Shown piece by piece: positions 18,615-27,062 of a DNA stretch of 64,000 nt. Both the position numbers and the translations under genes were made by a program. This DNA is from Litorivicinus lipolyticus. Its GTDB lineage: Bacteria; Pseudomonadota; Gammaproteobacteria; Pseudomonadales; Litorivicinaceae. Position 1 is the stretch's first letter. Each line of letters begins with the position of its first letter. Under the pieces are notes generated by a model. The model was not told where the DNA came from. It was given only the letters and a program-made list of their open reading frames with translations, and searched no databases. Location: NCBI RefSeq assembly GCF_009650135.1, contig NZ_CP045871.1, positions 372,001 through 436,000 on the forward strand. The letters are read 5' to 3'.

Positions 18615-19388
18615 TTAGTTTCCCAACCCAGCAAGTTCGTCGGTCAAGGCGGCTCGGTCCAGCGGCCGTGACGGTTTGGGCTGCGGCATCGGGCGTGTCA
18701 GTTCGGGGATGTCCCCCAGCTCGCTGGCGTCACACAGCGCCCAATCACAACCCGCCATGATGGCCGCGCGGCCCTTGCCAATGACCACCCCGCTGTAGCC
18801 GGTGACCGTATCGGCCCAGGTCAGGGCGTGTGCGGAGTGTTCCAGCGGGCTGGAGTCGATAGCGCGATAAATGTGTTCCGATGCCAGCACGAACGGCGCC
18901 ATCGGGCCCAACTCGCGCACCGGCCGTGTTGCGTCAAGTATCAAGTCGCCGGGCGAAAGCTCGATCGCCCCCTGACCGTGCAGCCCCGCGGGATGACCCG
19001 GGTAGGGCGTCAGCATCGGCATGACCCCAGACGCGGTCAGTCCCATGGCCCAGGCCCGCCCCAGCGCAACCACCGCGTCGGCATCGTCGGACAGTCCGCC
19101 GAGCGCGACGTCGGGCCCCAATACCAAGTTAATTCCAATCTCGGTGCAGGCTTGGCCGCACAAGGCACCGGCGATCCAAGCCGAGCGAATGCCTGCTTGG
19201 CGTGACTGTCGGTAGCGTCGACCCAGTTCGCTCGGTGCCACGGGCTTTGCCAACAGCGCGGGGTCAATCGCGATCCAGGGTGCGGGCGCTGGGCTGACTG
19301 GGGGCGCGGCGTGGGTTAGCAAAACCCCCGCGCACGGCGGCCCGATGTAGGGCTGGCGTGGGTCGTGTCGGACTAATGCGCGTTTCAT
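18615..19388 (-). CDS. Degenerate NagZ-like (GH3) protein, probably catalytically inactive
   Basis: 257 residues from ATG 19388, which overlaps the rep stop (ATGA). It aligns by eye with beta-N-acetylhexosaminidase NagZ: GINLVLGPDVALGG, ALGRAWAMGLTASGVMPMLTPYPGHP, APFVLASEHIYRAID, AGCDWALC. The conserved KHFPGHG is reduced to LTPYPGHP, losing the Lys-His, and the nucleophile segment (SDDLSM in NagZ) reads GKGRAA, losing the Asp. It is shorter than NagZ (about 340). I infer a non-enzymatic or sugar-binding role. Confidence 0.7.
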   Translation of the reverse strand: MKRALVRHDPRQPYIGPPCAGVLLTHAAPPVSPAPAPWIAIDPALLAKPVAPSELGRRYRQSRQAGIRSAWIAGALCGQACTEIGINLVLGPDVALGGLSDDADAVVALGRAWAMGLTASGVMPMLTPYPGHPAGLHGQGAIELSPGDLILDATRPVRELGPMAPFVLASEHIYRAIDSSPLEHSAHALTWADTVTGYSGVVIGKGRAAIMAGCDWALCDASELGDIPELTRPMPQPKPSRPLDRAALTDELAGLGN

Positions 19389-21457
19389 GAATCCCCCGAT
19401 AGGCTGGCGCGTAAGCTGGCGAATACCGATTCGCCCATGGCGCGGTTTTGTTCCGGGCTGACCGGGTCTCGGCCCTCCCAATGACGGTGCTCTTCGGGCA
19501 GCTCATCCAGAAAACGCGACGGCGAGGTCTCGATTTTTTCACCGCCCATGCGCCGGGCTTTACAATAAGTTAGGGTCAATTCGCGCATGGCACGGGTGAC
19601 GCCAACGTAGGCCAGTCGCCGCTCCTCCTCGACCGTGTCCGCTTCGATGCTGCCGCGGTGCGGCAAGATGTTTTCTTCGCAACCAATTACGGTCACAAAC
19701 GGGAATTCCAAACCCTTGGCGGCGTGCAAGGTCGCCAGTTGGACGCGGTCGCTGTCGTCCTCTTCTTCCTGGCGCTCCAGTAAGTCGCGCAACACCAGTT
19801 TACGGATGGCGGCCTCGACGGCGGTCTCGTCGGCGGCTTCGCTGTCGTCCTCGTCGCCCTCCAATTCGACCAGGGTGTCTTCTTCGGGGTCGCGCGCGAT
19901 GTCTTTGCGAATGGCGTCGATCAAAAACTGGAAGTTTTGGACCCGGCGCTCGCCCTGGGCTTCCGAGCTGGATTCCTGGCGCAGGTGGTCTTCGTACCCG
20001 ATCTCGACAAACAGCTCCATAATGGCGCGCAACCCGTTGCCCTCGTCCAGCGCTTGGCGTTTCTCCCAGATCATCTCGGAAAAGTTACGCAATCGCTCCA
20101 GCTGAGCGTCTTTGAGCTTGCTTTGAATGCCCAGCTCGTCAATGCACGCGAGCATGGGCTTTTCGCGATCCATGGCGTACCGGCCAAGGCCCTCGAGGGT
20201 GGCAATGCCGATGCCGCGGCGCGGCGTATTGACCACGCGCAGTAAGGCATTGTCATCGTCCGGGTTAAGCAGCAAGCGAAGGTAGCTCATGGCGTCGCGC
20301 ACTTCGGCGCGGGCAAAGAAGCTGGTGCCGCCGGTCATTTTGTAGGGAATTTTGAAGCGTTGCAGTGCCATTTCCAGCGGTCGCGCTTGGTGGTTTGAGC
20401 GGTACAGCACTGCGTAGTCGCGGTATTTTTGTTTGGTTCGAAGCCGGTGGTCCAGTATCGAGCCGGCGACGCGTTCAGCTTCGGCTTCTTCGTTGGCACA
20501 GGCCAAAATGCGGATGTCGTCGCCTTCGCCCTTGTCCGACCACAGGGTTTTCTCGTGTTCGTGGGGGTTGTTAGCAATCAGGGTGTTGGCGGATTTTAGA
20601 ATGCCGTTGGTCGAGCGGTAGTTTTGCTCGAGTTTGACGACTTTTAAACTGGGGTAATCGTTGCTCAGCTCGAACAGGTTTTCCGGGCGCGCGCCACGCC
20701 AGGCATAAATGGATTGGTCATCGTCGCCGACCACCGTCAGCGCCTCGCGCGGGCCGACCAACTGTTTGACCAACCGGTATTGGGCGCCGTTGGTGTCCTG
20801 ATATTCGTCCACCAATAAATGTCGGATCTTATTTTGCCAGCGCGTACGGATGACCTCGTCGTTTTCCAGCAACCAGGTCGGCAAGGCAATCAGGTCGTCA
20901 AAGTCGACGCTGTTGCAAGCACGCATATAGCGCTGGACCTTTTCGTAGATGTTGGCGAACTGAACGTCTTCTTCGGTTTCCGCGAAGGACAGCGCTTGGG
21001 CTGGTGACACTAGATCGTTTTTCCATTCGCCCATGCGGTGTTGGACGCGTTTAGCTAAGTCCTTGTCGCCCTCGTTGGTCGCCATCATTAGGTCGGTTAT
21101 GACGTTTAGCACATCCTCGCCGTCCAAAATCGAGAAGCCACTTTTCATGTTCAGAGCGCGCGCTTCGCGGCGGATGAAGTTGAGTCCAAAACTGTGAAAA
21201 GTGCCGACGCTGAGACCGCGGCCTTCGCCTTTTTCGAGTAGCCCGTCGACCCGCTCTTTCATTTCGCGAGCGGCCTTGTTGGTAAAGGTCACGGCATAGA
21301 TTTTGCTGGCCGGGTACTCCAAGGTTTGAATCAGATAGGCGATCTTGCGTGTGATCACGCTGGTCTTGCCTGAGCCGGCGCCCGCCAACACCAGAAGCGG
21401 GCTGCCAGTGTGTTTGACGGCTTCGCGTTGACGCGGATTTAGGCTTGATAGATTCAA
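19385..21457 (-). CDS. rep: ATP-dependent DNA helicase Rep
   Basis: Superfamily 1A 3'-5' helicase that clears proteins ahead of replication forks. TTG 21457 is chosen as start because TAAGGAG lies 7 bp upstream and gives 690 residues beginning NLSSLNPRQREAVKHTGSP, as in Rep; the open frame extends further 5' without a better site. Walker A is AGAGSGKT, motif II DEYQDTN, motif III GDDDQSIYAWRGA. Overall it is closer to Rep than to UvrD. Followed in an operon by the NagZ-like gene. Confidence 0.94.
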   Translation of the reverse strand: MNLSSLNPRQREAVKHTGSPLLVLAGAGSGKTSVITRKIAYLIQTLEYPASKIYAVTFTNKAAREMKERVDGLLEKGEGRGLSVGTFHSFGLNFIRREARALNMKSGFSILDGEDVLNVITDLMMATNEGDKDLAKRVQHRMGEWKNDLVSPAQALSFAETEEDVQFANIYEKVQRYMRACNSVDFDDLIALPTWLLENDEVIRTRWQNKIRHLLVDEYQDTNGAQYRLVKQLVGPREALTVVGDDDQSIYAWRGARPENLFELSNDYPSLKVVKLEQNYRSTNGILKSANTLIANNPHEHEKTLWSDKGEGDDIRILACANEEAEAERVAGSILDHRLRTKQKYRDYAVLYRSNHQARPLEMALQRFKIPYKMTGGTSFFARAEVRDAMSYLRLLLNPDDDNALLRVVNTPRRGIGIATLEGLGRYAMDREKPMLACIDELGIQSKLKDAQLERLRNFSEMIWEKRQALDEGNGLRAIMELFVEIGYEDHLRQESSSEAQGERRVQNFQFLIDAIRKDIARDPEEDTLVELEGDEDDSEAADETAVEAAIRKLVLRDLLERQEEEDDSDRVQLATLHAAKGLEFPFVTVIGCEENILPHRGSIEADTVEEERRLAYVGVTRAMRELTLTYCKARRMGGEKIETSPSRFLDELPEEHRHWEGRDPVSPEQNRAMGESVFASLRASLSGDS

Positions 21458-21640
21458 CGGGCTCTCCTTAGCGGGGCGGAAGTTTAGCACCGCTGGGCTG
21501 CTGTGGCGTGGTCGTTGTCTGCCCATTGGCGTCAGTGAAGCGTTATAGGCTCGCGACTTTTACAGGCACAGTTTGTGCGTTGCCCCTCATTTGAAATTCC
21601 GGTCATGGCCTAGGGTGGACGCTTGCACAAAGGAGCGCCG

Positions 21641-23353
21641 ATGGGGTCACCGGATTACGCACGACTGTTACAGCAGCCCAAGGTCATGTGGGTTGGCGCG
21701 CCGGAGCGTGGGGCACTCATTGAGCGCCTGTTGCCGGACCTGACTGAACCCTTTGAATTGTTGGTTAACAGCCCATCGCAAGCACTCGAGTGTTCTCGGG
21801 TCCCAGCCGACGTTCAGGTGGTGATGTTGGATTTGGCGGACATGGAGCAGCCCTGGCTGGCGCAGGTGTTGGCGTTTTGCGATGAAGCGGCGCACGCGGT
21901 GGTGATCGGCATCAGTGATCAGGCGTTATCGGTGCTGCCCCGCGGCGTCAGCGATTTTGCAGTGCTGCAACGGTTGGATGCCTGGGCACTAGAACGATTG
22001 GTGTCGCTGGCGGTATTGCGCCGGGCCGAGGCCTTTTCAGAACGCAGCCGTGACCTGGACGCCCTGACCGGTGCGGTCAGCCGCGCCACCCTGGGACGGC
22101 GTTTGGAATCGCTGCTGGCCCAGCCGCTGGACCGCGAACGGCCGATGCTGCTGGCGCTGATCGACATTGACGAGTTGGCCAAAATCAACGATTTGGGCGG
22201 CGAACGGGCCGGCGATCAAGTGTTGGCCCGGATGGGGCGCCAGTTACGCCAGACCTTGCTGGTGCGCGACACCATTGCGCGCGTCAACGGCGGCACGTTC
22301 GCGGTGTTAAGCCCGAGCATTAAGGGCTCATTGGCGGTCTTTCGTGTCGTCGAAAAAATTCATCAGGCACTGGCCTCGGCACTGGAACTGCCGTACCGCG
22401 GCGCTCCAGCCAGCTATTCCATGGGCGTGGTGGTGTTCCCGGATGCGGGATTAAAAGCCGTGGACGTGATGCCCGCGGCGGAACTGGCCTTGCGTCAAGC
22501 CAAGCGCCAGCACGGTATTTCGTGCCGCTATTTTACCGCCGGCATGGGCCAGCTTCACGAGCGTCAACAAAGCGTTGAAATCGCCCTGCGTCGAGCGTTA
22601 CGTCGCGAAGAATTTGCCTTGGAGTACCAACCCCAAGTGGATGCGGTCAGCGGTCGTATTCAGCGGGTCGAGGCGCTGATCCGGTGGGACCACCGCGACC
22701 GCGGCAAGTTAGCGCCGGGCGAGTTTTTGAGTATCGCCGAAGACAGTGGCCTGATGACCAGCATCGGTCATTGGGCGACACACTGCCTGTGTGCGCAGTT
22801 GGGCGTACACAGCGACTTGGCGGTGGCGATTAACTTGAGCCTGGCCCAGCTTAATGACCCGACTTTTGTTGACACGACCCTGCGTATTTTGGCGCAGGCG
22901 GGGTTTGCGGCGGATCGTATTCAGTTTGAAGTCAGCGAGGCGACGATCCAGTTCAATGCTGCGGAAACTGGACGCCGTATTCGTCAATTGTCCGAGGCCG
23001 GCATGGGGTTCGCGTTGTCGGGGTTTGGCGACGGTCATATCAACCTGATGCAATTGGATCGGCTGCCAATCTCGACTTTGAAATTAAGCCGCCAGCGCGT
23101 CGCCGAGATGGGCACGGTTGAGGGCCATCGTGTGGCCGGGGCCTTGATCGGGGTAGCCAAACAGCTGGAACTGAAGATCGTCGCTGAGGGCGTCGAAACG
23201 GCGGCGCAGTTAAGCCAGCTTTCGAGTTTTGGGGTGGATGCGTTGCAAGGTTTTTTGTTCAGTCCTGCGGTTGATGCATCGGCACTGCAGTCTCAATTGG
23301 GTCAGGCCGATGGCACACGCTTGAACTTGATTCAGGCGTTGCGTCGGGCCTGA
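21641..23353 (+). CDS. GGDEF-EAL protein with both active sites degenerate
   Basis: 570 residues from ATG 21641 (AAGGAG 6 bp upstream; a TTG 18 bp earlier is less likely). An N-terminal receiver-like domain lacks a clear phospho-acceptor context and there are no membrane helices. The GGDEF motif reads NGGTF near residue 214. The EAL domain keeps VEALIRW (about 343), NLS, EVSEAT, LKLS, AEGVE and LQGF, but DDFGTGYS is replaced by SGFGDGHIN (about 459), losing the metal-binding Asp pair. Likely a c-di-GMP receptor or scaffold rather than an enzyme. Confidence 0.88.
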   Translation: MGSPDYARLLQQPKVMWVGAPERGALIERLLPDLTEPFELLVNSPSQALECSRVPADVQVVMLDLADMEQPWLAQVLAFCDEAAHAVVIGISDQALSVLPRGVSDFAVLQRLDAWALERLVSLAVLRRAEAFSERSRDLDALTGAVSRATLGRRLESLLAQPLDRERPMLLALIDIDELAKINDLGGERAGDQVLARMGRQLRQTLLVRDTIARVNGGTFAVLSPSIKGSLAVFRVVEKIHQALASALELPYRGAPASYSMGVVVFPDAGLKAVDVMPAAELALRQAKRQHGISCRYFTAGMGQLHERQQSVEIALRRALRREEFALEYQPQVDAVSGRIQRVEALIRWDHRDRGKLAPGEFLSIAEDSGLMTSIGHWATHCLCAQLGVHSDLAVAINLSLAQLNDPTFVDTTLRILAQAGFAADRIQFEVSEATIQFNAAETGRRIRQLSEAGMGFALSGFGDGHINLMQLDRLPISTLKLSRQRVAEMGTVEGHRVAGALIGVAKQLELKIVAEGVETAAQLSQLSSFGVDALQGFLFSPAVDASALQSQLGQADGTRLNLIQALRRA

Positions 23354-23354
23354 G

Positions 23355-24749
23355 TCAGGCGAACAAACCATGTAGGTACCACGCGTGGGTGCGCAAGTCC
23401 TGATAGACCCACATTAAGGTGCCGTTGTGCCAGGCGACTTGATAGTCCCGGCGCACACCTTGGTCATGCCACCAGCGGCTTTCGATACGCTCGGGCCCAC
23501 GCACGCAGTGCATTTGTTGGACTTGGTGTGGGTTTAACGGGCGTGGCTCGTCAAGTAACCAGGTGGGCCGAATCAGTGGTGTGCTGTGATGTTGGTCGGG
23601 CTGGGCGCCCCAGTGGTTGATTTGGTTGGCGTCTTCGGGCACCCACCCGCTGTTGCAGCTAAGGCCAAGCAAGGCGTCGTCACCTAAGCGTGCGCGCAGG
23701 GCATTGAGCAGGCTGGTTTGGGTGTCTTGGCTTTGCGGCGCCATTAGGTCTGGTGTTTGTGCATGCCAGGCTTGGAAGCTGCGGCTTTGCAAGCGCAAGT
23801 CACCGACTCGATCGCTTAGAGCCAGGGTCGGCAACTTTATTTTAAGCGGTTCCAGCAAGTCGCTGAGTTGGTTGCTGCCGCCGCCCAAATCAATGCGCAG
23901 CGTCAATTCGCTGCGGTTTTCTTGGCGGGCCGTTACGCTAAGCTGGGTGCATTGCAATTGACGCGCTTTGAGGTAGTCCTCGAATTGCTCTAGCAAGTGA
24001 CGCAGCGGAAATATCAATGCGGTGCTGGTGCGACAGGGCTGTTGTAGGTGCAGCCAGGCATCGAAGTGTTCGCGCGGTTGCCATAACGGGCGTGGATCCG
24101 GGCGCTGGCCGAGTAAGCGCTGAAGGTAGTCAATTAAGCTGTGGGGGAAGCGCCGGGCTAAATCGGCGCCGCTGAAGGCCATCAGTTCGCCGACCGTTTT
24201 CAGCCCCATGCCCTGCAATTTTAGTAACAGGGGCGTTTCCAGCGGCAGGCTGTGCAGCGGAATATTAGGCAACCACTCGCGGGTTTGCTCGACATCCAAG
24301 GTCTGCCACTCCAAGGTCGCAAACTGTAGCGCGGCGGCGGGCGTCGGCCCTAAGCCCATGCGACAGCGCCCGATGCGGTGCAATACGCGGGTTTGCATGC
24401 GTTGCCATAGGGTTTCCAGGTCGCCGAATAATTTCAGGCTGCCGCCGACTTCCATGATCAAGTGTTGGTCGTGGCAGTGAACCCAGCTGCTGTGGCGGTA
24501 GGCCCAGTCGGCGCTGGCGCGCATCAATGAGCGTTCGGTGTTGCGGCAACGTGGTGACAATGTGATGTTGGCCAGTGCCAAGGCGGTGTCGGCGCTTTGT
24601 CCGGCCAAAATGCCCAGGTTTTCAGCCTCGGCATCGGCGGCAATCACATGGCGATTTTCGACCACCACACAGGGGCTGAGGGCGCCGCCTAAGCGGGCGG
24701 CGGCGAGAGCCAAGTCGTCGATGCACAGGGCTAGGTATAGGCTACTCAT
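23355..24749 (-). CDS. imuB: ImuB, Y-family polymerase-like mutasome protein
   Basis: Hub protein of the damage-inducible mutasome that binds the beta clamp and links ImuA and ImuC (DnaE2). ATG 24749 overlaps the imuA stop (ATGA) and gives 464 residues, the usual length; the longer upstream frame runs into imuA and is rejected. The Y-family fold is visible (YLALCIDDLALAAARLGG, MEVGGSLKLFGD, LQGMGLKTVGELMAF) but the acidic residues of active polymerases are missing, as known for ImuB. Confidence 0.92.
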   Translation of the reverse strand: MSSLYLALCIDDLALAAARLGGALSPCVVVENRHVIAADAEAENLGILAGQSADTALALANITLSPRCRNTERSLMRASADWAYRHSSWVHCHDQHLIMEVGGSLKLFGDLETLWQRMQTRVLHRIGRCRMGLGPTPAAALQFATLEWQTLDVEQTREWLPNIPLHSLPLETPLLLKLQGMGLKTVGELMAFSGADLARRFPHSLIDYLQRLLGQRPDPRPLWQPREHFDAWLHLQQPCRTSTALIFPLRHLLEQFEDYLKARQLQCTQLSVTARQENRSELTLRIDLGGGSNQLSDLLEPLKIKLPTLALSDRVGDLRLQSRSFQAWHAQTPDLMAPQSQDTQTSLLNALRARLGDDALLGLSCNSGWVPEDANQINHWGAQPDQHHSTPLIRPTWLLDEPRPLNPHQVQQMHCVRGPERIESRWWHDQGVRRDYQVAWHNGTLMWVYQDLRTHAWYLHGLFA

Positions 24750-25474
24750 AGCTGCGCGTGCCGATGTGGCTCCAGCCATGACAGTTGCGCGTGGTCGGGT
24801 AGGTTGCTGGGTTTTGGCTTGGCGTGTTGGGCGGCTTGCAGGGCCAGCAGCGGCAGCCGGATCGGGTTGTAGCCGCGGCCATTGCGCTGGCGCTGTAGAT
24901 GGACATCGACTTGGCCCATGGTTTCGCTGGGGTGCAGGTAAATGCGGGCGTGGGTGCCGGCATCCAGCTGCCAGTTGGCATGATGTATTAAGTGGCCAAG
25001 CGAATGTCCGCGTTCGGCGGCCATTTGCAGTCGCCGCAAGGCCGCGCTGGAGGGTGCGTGACGTAACCAGGCCATGGCGCTGTCGACGCAGCCGGACTGT
25101 AAGCATCGTTCAAAAGCCCACAGTGCATCGCCTGAGTTTTGAGTGCGGATAAGCAGGCAGTTGGCTAGATTAATACCCTGCGCGGCCAAGGCTTGTGGCA
25201 TGGGGGTGTGTGGCGGATCGAGCCAGACCCAAAGTTTGTCGGTGTCGCCGCGTTTTTGCAGTCCCGGCAGTATCAGTTGAAGTTCGCCGGCGCCGGGTGT
25301 TTTGCTGTGTATTTCGGTGATGCCGTGCGCCGGCCAGCCGCCTTGTGCAAGCTGGTCGTCGAGCTGGGTGAATCCGCTGGGGCGCTTGCCCGCGGGCTTT
25401 GTGCGCAAGGACGAGCCGTCCGCGGTCCAGACCTGGCCTTGTTCAAGGATGGAACCGAGTGTGATGGTTTGCAT
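24746..25474 (-). CDS. imuA: ImuA, RecA-like mutasome protein
   Basis: Accessory factor of ImuB/ImuC translesion synthesis. 242 residues with the RecA/SulA-like segment GGWPAHGITEIHSKTPGAGELQLILPGL near residues 45-75. Its ATG abuts a LexA box and a -10 element, leaving no room for a ribosome-binding site, so the mRNA may be leaderless. Translationally coupled to imuB. No dnaE2 (imuC) gene lies in the window. Confidence 0.9.
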   Translation of the reverse strand: MQTITLGSILEQGQVWTADGSSLRTKPAGKRPSGFTQLDDQLAQGGWPAHGITEIHSKTPGAGELQLILPGLQKRGDTDKLWVWLDPPHTPMPQALAAQGINLANCLLIRTQNSGDALWAFERCLQSGCVDSAMAWLRHAPSSAALRRLQMAAERGHSLGHLIHHANWQLDAGTHARIYLHPSETMGQVDVHLQRQRNGRGYNPIRLPLLALQAAQHAKPKPSNLPDHAQLSWLEPHRHAQL

Positions 25475-25494
25475 ACTGTCATTATATACAGTAA
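25473..25494 (-). promoter_or_regulatory. LexA box overlapping the imuA promoter and start
   Basis: CTGT-CATTATAT-ACAG at 25476-25491 is a perfect CTGT-N8-ACAG SOS box with flanking TA on each side. On the minus strand the sequence TATAAT inside it (complement of 25481-25486) can serve as the -10 element, which puts transcription start at or within a base or two of the ATG at 25474. Confidence 0.88.
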
Positions 25495-25525
25495 TTGAGG
25501 GCGCGTGATATACCTGGGTCGGTGG

Positions 25526-25550
25526 TATAGTTAGATGTAGTAATAAAACA
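25526..25550 (+). promoter_or_regulatory. Putative pyk promoter with HexR-like operator
   Basis: TATAGT at 25526-25531 is a reasonable -10 element. Directly downstream, TGTAGTAATAAAACA (25536-25550) matches 13 of 15 positions of the HexR consensus TGTARTWWWAYTACA as I recall it. A RpiR/HexR-like gene lies 4 kb away. Position downstream of the -10 would suit repression. Confidence 0.5.
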
Positions 25551-25572
25551 ATATTTTAGAAGGTGAGTTCAG

Positions 25573-27021
25573 ATGTCATTGCGCCGCACAAAAATCGTAG
25601 CCACTTTGGGACCGTCAACGGACTCGCCCGAGATGATCGATCGGATCATCAAGGCGGGCGTTAATTGCGTTCGCCTGAACTTCTCGCACGGCGAGCCGGA
25701 AGATCATCGCCAGCGCGCGGAGTGGGTGCGTAAAGCGGCCTCTGACAACCAAGTGCAGGTCGCGATTTTGGCCGACTTGCAGGGTCCTAAGATCCGTATT
25801 GCACGCTTTGCCGATGGCCACATTGAGCTGGCCCCCGGCGACACCTTCGTGTTGGATGCCAGCCTTGAACGCGATGCCGGCACACAAACCGAAGTTGGTA
25901 TTGATTACAAGGCATTGCCCAGCGATTGCACCGCCGGCGACTTGTTGTTGCTAGACGACGGCCGTATCACCTTGCGCGTTCAGTCGATCAGTGGCGAGCG
26001 CATCACCACGGTGGTTGAGCGTGCCGGCACGCTGAGCAATAACAAGGGCATTAACCGCCAAGGCGGCGGTCTGTCGGCGCCTGCGCTGACCCAAAAAGAC
26101 TTGAGCGACCTGCGCAGCGCGGTCGAAATCGGCATTGATTATATCGCCGTGTCCTTCCCTCGCAGCGCTGCGGACATGCGAGAAGCGCGCCGCGAAATGA
26201 AGGCCGTGGGCGGCACCGCAGGTTTGATTGCCAAAATCGAACGCGCCGAAGCGGTCGCCGACGAAGCCACCTTGGACGCGATTATTCGTGAATCCGACGG
26301 TGTCATGGTGGCGCGTGGTGATTTGGGCGTGGAAATTGGTGACGCCCACTTGGTCGGCGTTCAAAAACGCATTATCGCTCGGGCCCGTGCCTTGGATCGC
26401 ATCGTCATTACGGCGACACAGATGATGGAATCAATGATTTCAAGCTCACTGCCGACGCGTGCCGAAGTGTTTGACGTCGCCAACGCGGTCTTGGACGGTA
26501 CCGATGCGGTCATGTTAAGCGGTGAAACGGCCGCTGGCAGTTACCCGGTTGAAACTGTCGAGGCTATGGCGCGCACCGCCGAAGGCGCCGAAGTTGAACG
26601 CGAAGCGCGTATTTCCGAGGAGCGCCTACAGCAAGCCTTCACCAGCCATGACGAGGCGATTGCCTTGAGCGCCATGTATGCGGCCAACCGCCTCAAAGGC
26701 GTCGCGGCGATTCTGTGTTTGACCGAATCCGGTTCAACACCGCGTTGGATGAGCCGGATCGGCTCGCATTTGCCGATTATTGCGATGACCCGTGAGCCCT
26801 CAGCGCTGGGTCGGATGGCCCTGTATCGTGGTGTTTTCCCGGTTGCACTGGATTACCAGTCCACGCCGAGTCTGCGCGTTGACGAGCAAGCCATCCAGGC
26901 GGCCGCTACCTTGGGCTACCTTAAGGCCGATGATTTGGTGATCTTTACCAAAGGCGATCGCTTGGGGCTGCACGGCGGCACCAACACCATGAAAATTTTG
27001 CGCGTCGGCGATTTTCTCTAA
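25573..27021 (+). CDS. pyk: Pyruvate kinase
   Basis: Converts phosphoenolpyruvate and ADP to pyruvate and ATP. 482 residues with the N-terminal TKIVATLGPS, barrel motifs LNFSHGE and DLQGPKIRIARF, the active-site signature AKIERAEAV, MVARGDLGVEIG, the K+/ATP segment ATQMMESMI, and a C-terminal allosteric domain. ATG with AGAAGGTGAG just upstream. Of the two bacterial types it reads as PykA-like, but this is not certain. Confidence 0.96.
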   Translation: MSLRRTKIVATLGPSTDSPEMIDRIIKAGVNCVRLNFSHGEPEDHRQRAEWVRKAASDNQVQVAILADLQGPKIRIARFADGHIELAPGDTFVLDASLERDAGTQTEVGIDYKALPSDCTAGDLLLLDDGRITLRVQSISGERITTVVERAGTLSNNKGINRQGGGLSAPALTQKDLSDLRSAVEIGIDYIAVSFPRSAADMREARREMKAVGGTAGLIAKIERAEAVADEATLDAIIRESDGVMVARGDLGVEIGDAHLVGVQKRIIARARALDRIVITATQMMESMISSSLPTRAEVFDVANAVLDGTDAVMLSGETAAGSYPVETVEAMARTAEGAEVEREARISEERLQQAFTSHDEAIALSAMYAANRLKGVAAILCLTESGSTPRWMSRIGSHLPIIAMTREPSALGRMALYRGVFPVALDYQSTPSLRVDEQAIQAAATLGYLKADDLVIFTKGDRLGLHGGTNTMKILRVGDFL

Positions 27022-27062
27022 GTCGCTGGAACCCATCACCTCTTTTGGGCTCTAATGGGCCC

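Noticed and set aside
24538..25152. 204-codon plus-strand ORF across imuB/imuA
   Set aside because: Arg/Ala/Gly-rich shadow overlapping both mutasome genes.
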